Notes: generated by a model not told the origin, from the letters alone. 64,000 nt of DNA from Hominisplanchenecus murintestinalis (GCA_004793585.1 SRZB01000015.1:1-64000), one strand, 5' to 3'; counted from the first letter of the stretch, positions 26,871 to 37,195 are shown. Translations and numbers: made by a program.

Positions 26871-28742
26871 CTATACTTTTACCAAACCTTCTACTCGGAT
26901 AATTCTTATATTAGAAAAGTTCCATCCTGCCATGCTCCTCACCATTAGACCTATCCGTGTATTCGTAAAATCACACGATGCCCGCACCATTCCATTGTAG
27001 TTCGCATTGGCATATCCGCTTACACATATCTGTGTATGCTCCCTGGTAAGCGTATTGTACCTGCAGTCTGCATCTCCTACTTCCAGCCACATCCTGACTT
27101 CCTTCCAGTCTTTCAGGCTTGGAATGGACGCATATACCCATGTATTCAATGCAGAAGCAGATAGTGTGGAACTGTACAGCACAACCGGAGTTATCCGAAC
27201 CGCCAGCGCGTCATGCTCCGCTTTCAGGGTACTGTTCTCTGTTTTTAACTCATCTGCCTGGTACTGCGCCAAATCGCCGATTACGCGCCAATAAGAGCCG
27301 CTGTAGACCAGTTCCAGAACTGTCCCCGCCTGAATATAGTTTGCCGGAATGGCGCTGTTCCGGTAATATATGGGCTTCGCCCCGGTAGAAGATATGTTTA
27401 GTGTGGGATTGGATGCTGTGTTGGCGTTTGAGAACAGCACCACCACCCTCGCTCCTGTCAGCAGGGCGAATCCTGCCAAGCTGGCGGCTTTTGCCTTTGT
27501 CCCGCCGGATGTGCTGCATGTCACATAATGGTGCCTGTTTACGGTACCATCCACCCCTACGCCTTCTAGGTAACGGGCTGTCTGCCATTTATCCGCACTC
27601 GGCGCCCTTCCAGATGAGAGGAAATTAGGCGCGGCAGAGTTTACGGCTGCCTGCACAGCCTCACTGGCGGCTACCTGGACGGTTCCCTGCAGGCCGTCGA
27701 CCTTAGAGCTTATGACAACTTTTCCGTTGGTGACATTCGAAATGCTGTCCGAGGCGGCAAGGAGCTTTTTCTGCATGTCGGAAAAGCTTATATTTCGGTT
27801 AGAAAACTCTACTGTGTTTTTTTCTGGATTATCCGGATAGCGGGCGATGCGGACGATGCGCTCACGCGCCATGATTTCCATATCTGGCTCAATAATATCT
27901 GCCTCATCCCCAATTCCAAACGCAAAATCTGCATATTCTTCTGATATAGACGCTACATCAAAAATCTGTGCAGTATATGTAATTTTAGGCTTTGCCAATT
28001 CTCCCAGCTTTTTTTCTGCCATATTTTTCAACTGCACCGCATCTGTATAGTTCGTATCTTCCCAAATAGCTGTGCGCACAGTGCTTGTATATTTCATGTT
28101 ATTTAGATAGTTTTTCCCATCGTTCACACTCTCTATCGTTAATCTATCTTTGCCATAAGGAATAATACGTGTATAAAAATCATACGTGTCTGTCTTTACG
28201 TCTAATGATTTCAAATTGAATCCCTTTATAAACCGAGGAATTTTTATCCTTCCCCCTACTCTATTATAAAAAAGTACCCGTTTCTCTTTTGTCCGAAATT
28301 CAATCTCTACCCAAAAAACTTCTGCGATTTTCTCCAGCATTTTCATACTGTTTGTATTATCTTCCGTAATATTCCTGATGTCTACTGTATTTGCCGATAC
28401 ATTCTTATATACCCAGCCTGTGTTTTGCAAAGCAATATTGGCATATTGTAAAATCGTCATGCCTGTTCCCCTCAAATTTTGAATAGGGTGCCCCGACAAA
28501 CTGTCTGTATCCTGTATTGCTACTATAGTACCAGATCGTTCATTTTCTGGCGCTTCTTTTACTCTATAGTACTCATCATCATACTCTATAATATCCTCAC
28601 AGCAAATTTTTCCATCTTCTATAGGATAAGTAAAGCTTATCTGTTTTTTCACAATTCCATTATCCAGTTTCTCCTCAACTTTAAAGTCCTTCCTCTGTGA
28701 AACTATACGTTTAAATACACTCTGATAACTGCATACTTTCAT
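26871..28742 (-). CDS. Phage tail-tip protein (Tal/endopeptidase-tail type) with C-terminal binding region
   Basis: 623 residues. The N-terminal part (about 1-330) resembles siphophage Tal/gp27-like hub proteins (prophage endopeptidase tail family). The C-terminal part has a NFLSSGRAPSADKW segment, a module rich in Asn, Thr and Ser with NPTLNISSTGAKPIYYRN as seen in tail fibres, a short coiled coil and a final beta-rich domain. The 3' half of the gene is visibly more GC-rich than the 5' half, suggesting a mosaic origin. It follows Dit by 15 bases. I infer that the C-terminus is the receptor-binding part, since no separate fibre gene follows. Confidence 0.82.
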   Translation of the reverse strand: MKVCSYQSVFKRIVSQRKDFKVEEKLDNGIVKKQISFTYPIEDGKICCEDIIEYDDEYYRVKEAPENERSGTIVAIQDTDSLSGHPIQNLRGTGMTILQYANIALQNTGWVYKNVSANTVDIRNITEDNTNSMKMLEKIAEVFWVEIEFRTKEKRVLFYNRVGGRIKIPRFIKGFNLKSLDVKTDTYDFYTRIIPYGKDRLTIESVNDGKNYLNNMKYTSTVRTAIWEDTNYTDAVQLKNMAEKKLGELAKPKITYTAQIFDVASISEEYADFAFGIGDEADIIEPDMEIMARERIVRIARYPDNPEKNTVEFSNRNISFSDMQKKLLAASDSISNVTNGKVVISSKVDGLQGTVQVAASEAVQAAVNSAAPNFLSSGRAPSADKWQTARYLEGVGVDGTVNRHHYVTCSTSGGTKAKAASLAGFALLTGARVVVLFSNANTASNPTLNISSTGAKPIYYRNSAIPANYIQAGTVLELVYSGSYWRVIGDLAQYQADELKTENSTLKAEHDALAVRITPVVLYSSTLSASALNTWVYASIPSLKDWKEVRMWLEVGDADCRYNTLTREHTQICVSGYANANYNGMVRASCDFTNTRIGLMVRSMAGWNFSNIRIIRVEGLVKV

Positions 28743-28757
28743 GTTTTGTCTCCTCTC

Positions 28758-29690
28758 TTATAAAAAGATTGGCGTATATATGAATTGAATATCATACTCG
28801 TGTTTATAGTGTTGCATTTCATATGCCGTCACTTCAACTCTTATTTTTTGTTCTGGAAATCCAATTTTCAAAGGTGCTGGTATATCATGCGATATATTTG
28901 TTGGATACATCCCATTTGTTTCAAGCACCGTCAGCATTCCGTTCTGTCCATCAAGAAAAATGGCTGTAGCCCCTCCTCCCGGATAAAAATGATCATCTGG
29001 CCTTAAATAAATTTCCACATTCCCCAAATCCTTCCCCATTCTGCTTTTGCACAACCCATATAATTTAATATCTGCATAAAGCGGATATTTTTCACCTACA
29101 ATACCCGAGTAAAACCCTTCATTATCTGGTATTCTGTCTTCAGAGCATTGCTTAATCCCGACATCCACAAAGACCGGCGCCTGTCCTTCTACCTGCTCTG
29201 CTGCAACTTCACAGACAGCAGTTGCTTTTCCACTACTGTCTATTTCTTTAAACACAAGATCATGTGCAGCGATACCTATACTCTTCTTATTTCCATATTC
29301 ATATCCGGCACATGTCAGTTCCAATACATGCCACCCCGCCTGCAACGCTCCGTATTCTGTCTGATCCACTCTTGTAAGAGTAAACTTAAAAAACTTATCT
29401 TTCTCTCCTTTATTGTCAGAAAATCCTTCCAGACGGACATCCACAATTTTTGAAAACACCTCAAGGATACTGCCCACATTATCCCATATTTCTTTCCTAT
29501 TCCTCCCATGGATACTGATTCTTAGAGTATATTCTCTTATTCCAAAATTTGGATTGCACATTATCGGAGTCGTTAAACCATCTATCATTTCTGTCGCATT
29601 TGTTACTGTTCTATTCGCTGGTGTTATCCCGACAAATATCGCCTGATATGTAGATATATCCACATTATTGACATACATTTTTATAGCCAT
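28758..29690 (-). CDS. Distal tail protein (Dit) family
   Basis: 310 residues, resembling siphovirus distal tail proteins: an N-terminal segment with YQAIFVGITPANRTV and conserved ITLRISIHGRNRK-like region (seen as LRISIHGRNRKEIWDNVG), and a C-terminal galectin-like beta region. Dit forms the hexameric ring that joins the tail tube to the tip. It sits between the tape measure gene and the tip gene, the standard order. An AAGGGGGAAA site precedes the ATG. Confidence 0.82.
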   Translation of the reverse strand: MAIKMYVNNVDISTYQAIFVGITPANRTVTNATEMIDGLTTPIMCNPNFGIREYTLRISIHGRNRKEIWDNVGSILEVFSKIVDVRLEGFSDNKGEKDKFFKFTLTRVDQTEYGALQAGWHVLELTCAGYEYGNKKSIGIAAHDLVFKEIDSSGKATAVCEVAAEQVEGQAPVFVDVGIKQCSEDRIPDNEGFYSGIVGEKYPLYADIKLYGLCKSRMGKDLGNVEIYLRPDDHFYPGGGATAIFLDGQNGMLTVLETNGMYPTNISHDIPAPLKIGFPEQKIRVEVTAYEMQHYKHEYDIQFIYTPIFL

Positions 29691-29735
29691 ATATTTCCCC
29701 CTTTTTATTGCAAAATAATTTCTAAAAATAACAAA

Positions 29736-32700
29736 TTACCATCTTCTAACCTGCATTGTTAATTCACTTCCAACCGCCTCACTAATTTCCCCGACAACTG
29801 CCCCTGTATCCAGCACCACCTTCATACGCCTGATATCCTCACGAATAGAAGCAAGGCTTCCTGCAAGATTACCCACTACATCCGCCACGCCGGAATTATC
29901 CACCGTGACATTTGTCTGCCCATTCACATTTTCGGATGCCAAGCCATTCAGCGCCGCTATGCCTGCGCCGCCGTTTATCGTTTCCATCTCTCCCGACAGT
30001 ACCATCTGCTGCTGGCTCAGCTTCTCCCTGGACTGCTCCAGCATCGTCTCTATCATTTCCGTTCCGGCCGTTGATGCTGTTTGCGCATTTTCTTGAATAC
30101 CTTCCGCTATCCCCGCCGGAATCTGGACGCCTATCACATCCCGGAATCTTTTGGATGGAGAATGAATGCCTGCGCTAATTTTTACTTCTTCTACAAGTTT
30201 ATTTACAAGACCTGACGCCCCTGCCTGAATAGACAAATGACTGTCTAATCCCTCCAGGATTCCCGCAAGCATGTCCTTTCCTATCTGTTCTCCGGCGGAA
30301 GCCAGTCCTCCAACCTCTTTCACAAATATTTCCTTTAGAACAGCTCCTGTATCTGCCAGTTCTTCCTGGATCTTCTTATCTCTCAACCCGGAGATGAGGT
30401 TCATGGCAGTCTGCTCACCGATGGTAGACGCCTGGTTTGCCAGATTTTTCAGAGGCTCCTCTATGGCTGCGGAAAGGTCTTCCATTGCCTCATCATACGT
30501 ATCTTTATATTCTTCCAGCTTTTCTTTTGCCGCTTTTTCTGCCTCTGCAATTTTCCCCTCTATCTCAATCCGGAAAGCTTCTGTGTCTTTGAGCGCCTGA
30601 GTCTCTGCCAGTTTTTCTTTCTGTTCATACGCTTCGTTCGCCTGTCTTAGCTGTTCTTCTGTCATCATTCCCAGGGAGAGGATTGTTGCCGCCGCTGCCG
30701 GCCCCATTTCCCGCAGTTTTTCGATGAAGGAATCATTCAGGATTTTTTTCTCCTCCAGCTTTTCAAGCTGATCTACCCACAATGCATACCCTGCCACCTG
30801 GGACTGCATATTTGCCAGCAGTATCTCTGGCGCGTCCGCCTCACTTTTGAATTCATCAAACAAACCGAAGGCTGACTCAATCGTCGATTTTCGCTTATCA
30901 AATGCTGATTCATAAGCTTCCTCCAACTCATCCACTTTTTTCTTCAGCTCATCCTGGGTCTTTTCACATTTCTCCTTATAATTCTCCTCTAAATCTTTCC
31001 GCTTCTCGTTGTATGCCTCCAGTGCGTCCAGATATTTTTTATCTGCCTTGAGGCGCTCTTCCGTCCCTGCTTTATACTGTTTCCGTACGATATCCCAGTA
31101 CTCTACTTCAGCTTTTGCGGACACATTTCTGATTTTCTTATATTCTTCCAGCGCATCTCCGGAAGCCCCGTATTTCCTGTTTTCTTTCTCCTGCTCTTCC
31201 TTTTCTTCTTTCTGCTTTTTCTTTGCTTCTTTTTGCTGTTCCTGTATCAGCTTCTTTAGATTTTTCTGATATCCCTTAATCTTGCTCTTTTGAGCCTTTT
31301 TCAGAAGTTTCTCCCAGACCAGGTTTGCTTCAGCATAGTTAGCCGCTTCCTCCTCAATGAATTTTTCTGCCTTTTCCGCAACTTCCTGCGCCAGCTTTTT
31401 TCCATCGTTGTTTTTCTTAGTCTTTTTTACGCCAAATGCCATTCCGGATTTCAGCTTTTTTACCGTTTTCTTTTCAAATTGTTCTGATATCTTATTAATA
31501 TCCAGTTCTGTTTTTGCCGTATCCAGCGTGTCCCTTGCCATATCAGCGGAAGCTTTTGTGACGTCTTTCTTTCCCTGATTCAGCCCCACCGCAAGACCTT
31601 CCGTAACCGGTTTCGCAACTTCATCCCTCCAGCGTTTTGAAGGGCTGTTCGTCTTATTAAAACGGTTTGCAGTATCTACGGCAGCCTGCATGATTTCCCG
31701 TATCTTTTCATATACCAGGCCGGAACCCGCGTTAAGCCCGTTCGCAAACCCGGACATCATATTATAGCCTGAATTTTGAAAGGAATCCTTATATACGTTG
31801 ATAGCTTCTACAGCATTCCTTGCAGTGTTTGCTGCCTCCTGGGATACCCTGCCTGATGCATTTGCCGTTCCCTGCGCCGTTCCTTCTGCCGCCGCTTCCC
31901 CGCTTTTCTGGGCGCTCTCTCTTACCTCTTCTCTTCCTTCCTCCTGCGTGCCTGCCAGAAGCCCCAGCAGCTCGTTCATCGCCTGTACCGCCGCTTCTCC
32001 GCCCTGTACGATTCCTTCCCTTATCCCTTCGGGAATCGGAATACCTGCTTTCTGGGCGAGCGACGAAAGATAGGTAAACTGCGCCTCGATGCTCCCCCGC
32101 ATCTTCCCAATCGCATCTTCTATCGTAATTTCCCCATTTGCCAAAGACTCTGCCAGGCCTTCCGGAATCTGTGCGCCGCACTGCCTGAGCGTTTCCACGG
32201 TTTCTGTAAAGGATTCCTCCAATCCCTCCGATATAGCGCCTCCCTTTTCAGTTACCGTCTCCTTCGCCTCATCCAGAGACTCCAGCAGATTTTCAAAGTC
32301 AAACGGGCTGGATTCCGAAATTTCACCCAGGGCAGACTGGATAATAAAAGAAACATCTGCCATATTTTCTGCAGTCTGCTCCTTGATATCAAGGACTGCT
32401 GCGTAACTCTCTGCAATCTCTCTTAACTTTTCCCCGCCATCCCCTGTCTCCGGATCTAAGGAATTTACCATCTCCTGGACAATATTTGCCGCGTCAGGGC
32501 CAAGCTCCACGAGATGATTGTACAGCTCCGCCGACATATTTTCCCCGATCTGCCCCGCAAGCTGCGCCATATTATCCCGCCAGTCTGTCAGACCTTCCAG
32601 TTGGGAATTTAGATTTTCCTCTATTGTATTAAGCCCTACCGTCTCTCCGCCATCGAAATCATCAAACAGACTGATTTTCTGCTCCATGCTCTGCTCAATG

Positions 32701-35345
32701 GATGTCCGGATTTCTTCATATTTTTCTTTCAGGGACTGGAGAGCCTTTTTCTGTGCCTCGGTGGAAACTTCTACAGCGGACGCGTTCGCTTCCGCCGCAT
32801 CTGTATTCTCCTGGATAATATCGGTATTGCCCTGTACTGCTTCATTATTTTCTTGAAGGGTATCTGTGCTGATTCCCCACAGTTCCGCCTGTTTTTTTAT
32901 TTCTTCGTCTGACATACCCATCAGTTTCATAGCTTCAATCATACCCGCAGAGAATTCGCCCATCATATTTTGGGCTTCCTCCTGAGCGGTTGTCGCATCC
33001 TCAATCACTTTTTCTGATTTAGCAATTACTGAGTTATACTCTGTCGCCTTAACAGTGGCATCCCCCATAGCATTGCACCCATTCACCATCTCATCCACAG
33101 TGACGCCATACTTCTTCGCGATCTCTTCCTGTACTCTCCCCCAATCCTCAGCGGTCATCGTTGTATCATTTGTACGCTTATCATATTCACCCATTAGTTC
33201 TGTATAAGCATTCAAAGCATTTTGTGCCCGTTCCATGATGTCTTCCGCCGCTTGCTGCGCCGCATTTCTTTTTGCCGTGGCTTCCCCCTGCTGCATCAGC
33301 GCTTCTCCCTGCTGGCGGTACAGTTCTGTCATCCGTTCCTCCATGACTGAAACCAAAGCTCTCTGCTTCATCGACGCTATACATTCGTCCGTTGCAGCCT
33401 TATTGTTCTTCAAAATTCCCGTCTGCTCATCCATGCGAAGGTTTAATTCCGGTATGGAACTGTTTAATTCATTGACAAGGTATTTCATCTCCGCTTTTAC
33501 CGCAGATGCTTCTTTCGTTTCCAGTGTCCCGGCTCTTAGCTGGTCATTTAATTCGTATAATCGGTCTGACATTGTCTCATATGCCAGATACTGCGATACT
33601 GTGCTCCTTGTTTCCTCATCCATAGCTGCTCTTGATTCCTGAACATTCTTTTTCAGGTTTTCCGCCTCTTTGGAAAGGTTTTTCATTTCGTTATAAGCTT
33701 TCTGGCTCTCTGTTTCTGCCTCTCCTGCTGAAAACGCAAATGCGGTAAGACCTGCCGCGGCTATGCCGGCTACAGTTGCTATAATTCCTATAGGATTTGC
33801 TGATGTCACTAAATTGAGGGCTTTCATTGCCAGGGTCGCGCCTTCAATAGATTCAGCAAATTTCAATGCCTTAAATGCGAGAATTGCCGTTGCAACGCCA
33901 GCTGCCGACGCTTCTACTGCCACCAGATTATCGGATAAAAATTCAAGCCCTCCCGACATTACAGGAAGAATCTTCTGCATCTGCTCTCCAAGCTGCACTT
34001 GCAGAGTCCGGCTTACCTGTGAAATCTGGCTGTCCAGGTCATCATACCGTATTTCCTTTAATTCATTCATTTTCCCTTTTACACCGCTATAACTATCACT
34101 CAGATTCCCCAGTGATGTAATAACTTTCCCGGCATTTCCTTCTTCCAGGTCACTCCAAATATTTCCCGCTGCCGTCAACGCTTTCTGCCGATTCTCCGCA
34201 GAAGACAAGTCATGAATAACCCCCTGAAATACTTCCGCTGCCGTAGCTTCCCCGGCCTTCATCTGCCCAAAAAGATTTTGCGTTTCTTGTGAAAATCCGG
34301 ACAGGCTTTTCTCTACTCTGCCATCTGAAAGCGCATTGATAAACTCTTTCACAAAATCATTCACTGTATCGAGATCTGAGGCTCCAGCGTTCAGCCCATT
34401 ATCTAAAATAGTAAACATTTCCTCCGCTGAGAATCCCGCTTTTCCCCAGAGTGGACTATACTCCTCTATCTTATCCAACATATCCCCAGACCGGTTCAGT
34501 CCATTCTGCGCCCCACTGGCAATCAATCCAAAAGCCTTTTCTGAACTTACCCCCATCTCCGCCATCAGGGCGCTTGCCCCGGCCAGAGTATCATTCACCT
34601 CCATTTCAAACGTATCTTTCAGCGCAAACGCATTTTCCGTGACACTCTGCATGGCGCTCCCATCCAGTTCCCCCATATGGTAAACTACCTGAGAAATAGC
34701 CTCCGCCACATCATGAAAACTATCTCCATAATTATTTTGATAAACCTCCCCCATGATTTCCTGATACTGTTTTAAGGCGCTTCCCGATACATCCGTACTG
34801 GCTTGAATACGGTTCGCCCCCTGTTCCATCCCCTTCGCAGCCTCAAAAACGCTTCCGGCAAGGTCTTTTGCCATATCGGAAACCCTGGGCGCAAGGTTTT
34901 CCGTGACCGCCTTTTTAAGAGAATCTGTCAAACTTTCTGTTCCTTCTCCTGCCGTTTGTACTTCCTCGCCATACCTGTTAATGCTCGTTGCGCAGTGATC
35001 CGCAGCGCTCTCCGCCTCCCTCATATATCTTTCATTTTGTGAAATCTCCTGATTTGTGTGGGAAATCTGTTCTTCCGCCTCGCTAAGTGCCTGCCGCAGC
35101 GCCTCTGTCCTTTCCCCTGCTCCCGCCTGAGACTGCTCTGCCTCTCTTAATGTCCTTGTAAGAATCTCCTGCTTCTCTGCCTGCTTTTCTAATACTTTCT
35201 GTAATATCTCATGCTTTTTTTGCAAAGCCTCCAGTGAATTTTCCTGACCGGAAAATTCTTCCTCTACCTCCGCCATTTTCCTCTGTAGCTCTGACAAGCC
35301 GCGTACTATATCTGAAATAGCATCTGCATACTCTATTCCATCCAT
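29736..35345 (-). CDS. Phage tail tape measure protein
   Basis: 1869 residues, almost wholly helical. Coiled coil about 10-110; a core with hydrophobic segments (VATAILAFKALKF and GIIATVAGIAAAGLTAF, about 480-545); a long Glu/Lys coiled coil; and two copies of the SPSKRxRD-type motif (NSPSKRWRDEV and HSPSKRFRDVIG). Two segments resemble each other: one around SLFDDFDGGE..LVELGPDAA and one around GLFDEFKSEA..LREMGPAAA. The protein sets tail length; at about 1.5 angstrom per residue it would give a tail near 280 nm. The frame is fully open. A GAAAGGAGA site precedes the ATG. Confidence 0.92.
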   Translation of the reverse strand: MDGIEYADAISDIVRGLSELQRKMAEVEEEFSGQENSLEALQKKHEILQKVLEKQAEKQEILTRTLREAEQSQAGAGERTEALRQALSEAEEQISHTNQEISQNERYMREAESAADHCATSINRYGEEVQTAGEGTESLTDSLKKAVTENLAPRVSDMAKDLAGSVFEAAKGMEQGANRIQASTDVSGSALKQYQEIMGEVYQNNYGDSFHDVAEAISQVVYHMGELDGSAMQSVTENAFALKDTFEMEVNDTLAGASALMAEMGVSSEKAFGLIASGAQNGLNRSGDMLDKIEEYSPLWGKAGFSAEEMFTILDNGLNAGASDLDTVNDFVKEFINALSDGRVEKSLSGFSQETQNLFGQMKAGEATAAEVFQGVIHDLSSAENRQKALTAAGNIWSDLEEGNAGKVITSLGNLSDSYSGVKGKMNELKEIRYDDLDSQISQVSRTLQVQLGEQMQKILPVMSGGLEFLSDNLVAVEASAAGVATAILAFKALKFAESIEGATLAMKALNLVTSANPIGIIATVAGIAAAGLTAFAFSAGEAETESQKAYNEMKNLSKEAENLKKNVQESRAAMDEETRSTVSQYLAYETMSDRLYELNDQLRAGTLETKEASAVKAEMKYLVNELNSSIPELNLRMDEQTGILKNNKAATDECIASMKQRALVSVMEERMTELYRQQGEALMQQGEATAKRNAAQQAAEDIMERAQNALNAYTELMGEYDKRTNDTTMTAEDWGRVQEEIAKKYGVTVDEMVNGCNAMGDATVKATEYNSVIAKSEKVIEDATTAQEEAQNMMGEFSAGMIEAMKLMGMSDEEIKKQAELWGISTDTLQENNEAVQGNTDIIQENTDAAEANASAVEVSTEAQKKALQSLKEKYEEIRTSIEQSMEQKISLFDDFDGGETVGLNTIEENLNSQLEGLTDWRDNMAQLAGQIGENMSAELYNHLVELGPDAANIVQEMVNSLDPETGDGGEKLREIAESYAAVLDIKEQTAENMADVSFIIQSALGEISESSPFDFENLLESLDEAKETVTEKGGAISEGLEESFTETVETLRQCGAQIPEGLAESLANGEITIEDAIGKMRGSIEAQFTYLSSLAQKAGIPIPEGIREGIVQGGEAAVQAMNELLGLLAGTQEEGREEVRESAQKSGEAAAEGTAQGTANASGRVSQEAANTARNAVEAINVYKDSFQNSGYNMMSGFANGLNAGSGLVYEKIREIMQAAVDTANRFNKTNSPSKRWRDEVAKPVTEGLAVGLNQGKKDVTKASADMARDTLDTAKTELDINKISEQFEKKTVKKLKSGMAFGVKKTKKNNDGKKLAQEVAEKAEKFIEEEAANYAEANLVWEKLLKKAQKSKIKGYQKNLKKLIQEQQKEAKKKQKEEKEEQEKENRKYGASGDALEEYKKIRNVSAKAEVEYWDIVRKQYKAGTEERLKADKKYLDALEAYNEKRKDLEENYKEKCEKTQDELKKKVDELEEAYESAFDKRKSTIESAFGLFDEFKSEADAPEILLANMQSQVAGYALWVDQLEKLEEKKILNDSFIEKLREMGPAAAATILSLGMMTEEQLRQANEAYEQKEKLAETQALKDTEAFRIEIEGKIAEAEKAAKEKLEEYKDTYDEAMEDLSAAIEEPLKNLANQASTIGEQTAMNLISGLRDKKIQEELADTGAVLKEIFVKEVGGLASAGEQIGKDMLAGILEGLDSHLSIQAGASGLVNKLVEEVKISAGIHSPSKRFRDVIGVQIPAGIAEGIQENAQTASTAGTEMIETMLEQSREKLSQQQMVLSGEMETINGGAGIAALNGLASENVNGQTNVTVDNSGVADVVGNLAGSLASIREDIRRMKVVLDTGAVVGEISEAVGSELTMQVRRW

Positions 35346-35366
35346 AAATCTTCTCCTTTCTCACAT

Positions 35367-35403
35367 AAAAAATAGAACCTCTTATCTACGGAAGTTCTAT
35401 TTT
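35367..35403 (-). terminator. Hairpin terminator between lipoprotein and tape measure genes
   Basis: A 10-bp stem (35369-35378 with 35394-35403) made of AAAATAGAAC and its complement. Read leftward it ends in a T run (TTTTTT). It should stop transcription of the lipoprotein gene just before the tape measure gene. The rest of the gap up to 35582 shows no gene. Confidence 0.6.
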
Positions 35404-35582
35404 CTAATCTTTATTTTTTATTCCTTTATATACTAATTCTATTGCTCTTTATCTATTGGATATATTGCTGACATGGTTGTCGTCCATTCCTCTTCCCCCA
35501 ATAATCTGCGATGCTTTTGGAGCTTCTCAGCAATGGTGTTTTTATCAATATGCTATCCTGACATTTTTCAGTGTCTCTTTCA

Positions 35583-36932
35583 TTACTCATTATCCGTATA
35601 CAAATCATTTAGTTTTCTCTTTAACACAGCGCACCGGGCAACTTCCTGAAGAGCAGTTTTATCCGTCTCTGTCAACACATAGTCAAAAAATTTCTCCTCC
35701 CCTGAAGAAAATCGAAGTGTCATTCCTTCTGTCATATCATCGGCAAGATAATCCACATATTCATCATATAACCTTTCTTCTTTGTATTCCCTGACAGTGC
35801 CACCACTAAGCACTTCTCTTTCAAAATTATAACTCTTTCCTGCGAAGATTATACTATCCTTAGCAGAATCTCGTTTTAACTTCATTCTATCGGCAAACAG
35901 CCAATCATTTCGAACAAATCCCAGACGAAGGTAATAACTCGATCCTTTTAAATACGGGTAGATATAATGGGAAGAATCTATTCCTGTGTAACCTTCATAA
36001 CGTGTATAATACATATCTTCAAAAGAATCGTATTCGCAGATTAAGCCATTTCCCCCTTCATATTCGGAGAGCGCTGCACGCATTTTTACGGTAACATGCT
36101 CTTCCTCAGGGTTGTACTTATTGATATATTCTGTAACAAGCTGTTCCAACTTATCATACTTTAAATTCCTCGTGCAATATCTCCAAATGTTAGCATTTTC
36201 GGCATATGCAAAAAACGGAGTAACAGGTTCAAAAGCTGCAGACTCAATAGTATTCTCATCAAATTCCGTTTCTTGGTGGAGCACAACGGATGAAATTATT
36301 TCTTTCACTACATTATCATATATTATTGTTATATCATCCCTTTGTCCAAATGTAATCGCATATTGATAATCGCCATATACGAAAAAGTAATGTTTCTGAT
36401 CCATACTTATATTTTCATCCGCCCAGTGGTTATTTATATATATACAGGGATGGTCTCCAATCGTTAAGGATTCCTTCGAAAGAAGCGTACTGTTTTCATG
36501 AGAAGCAATACTTTCTTCAAACCCGTCTAACACTTCCTCTATCACTTCCGGAGATTCGCGATTCTCTATATTCAATAAAAAAGTTCTTACTTGAAGCAGT
36601 GCATGGTGCTCTCCTGAGACAATACCAGATTCGGGATAGAAAGAATACTCATCCCTGTCTTTTACAAATTCCCATTCAACGGGTACATGAAAGGAAATAT
36701 CCTTCATTGCATAAGTGTCAGTTTCTCCTGATAAAATCTCCTCCCGCACTGGCGGTTCTGTCTCAGATTCTGTCTCCGTCTGTGATTCTTGTTCCGTAAC
36801 GCTCTCTGTTTCCGCCGTTTCTGTGATGACTTCTGTACTTACCGTTGTTTCTGATTCCGCTTTAGTGGCACAAGCTGTAAGAGATACCATTATAGTACCA
36901 AACATTAATAACATTATTAAATTCTTTTTCAT
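35583..36932 (-). CDS. Putative lipoprotein with PsbP/DcrB-like region, inside the tail cluster
   Basis: 449 residues starting with a lipoprotein signal (MKKNLIMLLMFG then lipobox LTACA), followed by a Glu/Thr/Ser-rich tether (about 25-65), a domain resembling PsbP/DcrB proteins (about 75-215, with AMKDISFHVPVEWEF), and a C-terminal half I do not recognise. Start chosen at 36932 with AGGAGGGAG upstream; a two-codon-longer start is possible. It is AT-rich compared with its neighbours and not a known tail component. It may be an inserted host gene or a phage moron; an exclusion or self-protection role is only a guess. Confidence 0.75.
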   Translation of the reverse strand: MKKNLIMLLMFGTIMVSLTACATKAESETTVSTEVITETAETESVTEQESQTETESETEPPVREEILSGETDTYAMKDISFHVPVEWEFVKDRDEYSFYPESGIVSGEHHALLQVRTFLLNIENRESPEVIEEVLDGFEESIASHENSTLLSKESLTIGDHPCIYINNHWADENISMDQKHYFFVYGDYQYAITFGQRDDITIIYDNVVKEIISSVVLHQETEFDENTIESAAFEPVTPFFAYAENANIWRYCTRNLKYDKLEQLVTEYINKYNPEEEHVTVKMRAALSEYEGGNGLICEYDSFEDMYYTRYEGYTGIDSSHYIYPYLKGSSYYLRLGFVRNDWLFADRMKLKRDSAKDSIIFAGKSYNFEREVLSGGTVREYKEERLYDEYVDYLADDMTEGMTLRFSSGEEKFFDYVLTETDKTALQEVARCAVLKRKLNDLYTDNE

Positions 36933-37133
36933 AAACATCTCCCTCCTCATAAGGCTACAACATTTTATTGATTTGATGCCCCGTTGCTTGCAGCGGGGGC
37001 TTTGACTAAAACTTTTGTCTCTTCCTAATAACAAAATTATAACATGCCTTTTGTTCTTTTACTACCTTTTTTACCTCCCCATTAACATTTGTTTTCCACT
37101 GCATACAGCTGCTTTTTCCTATACTCTTCCTTC

Positions 37134-37166
37134 ATGGGTCAAATATCTGTCTGATATTTGACCCAT
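37134..37166. other. Perfect 14-bp hairpin downstream of tail tube gene 1
   Basis: ATGGGTCAAATATC (37134-37147) pairs perfectly with 37153-37166 around a 5-base loop, 30 bases after the end of the tail tube gene. There is no T run on the leftward strand, so termination is uncertain; an mRNA-stabilising or processing role is equally possible. Confidence 0.55.
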
Positions 37167-37195
37167 AATTTCTTTCGGGAAATGCTTTTTCTTTT

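Noticed and set aside
29736-35345. Many 60-130 codon plus-strand frames opposite the tape measure gene
   Set aside because: These are shadows caused by the repetitive helical codon usage of the tape measure gene.
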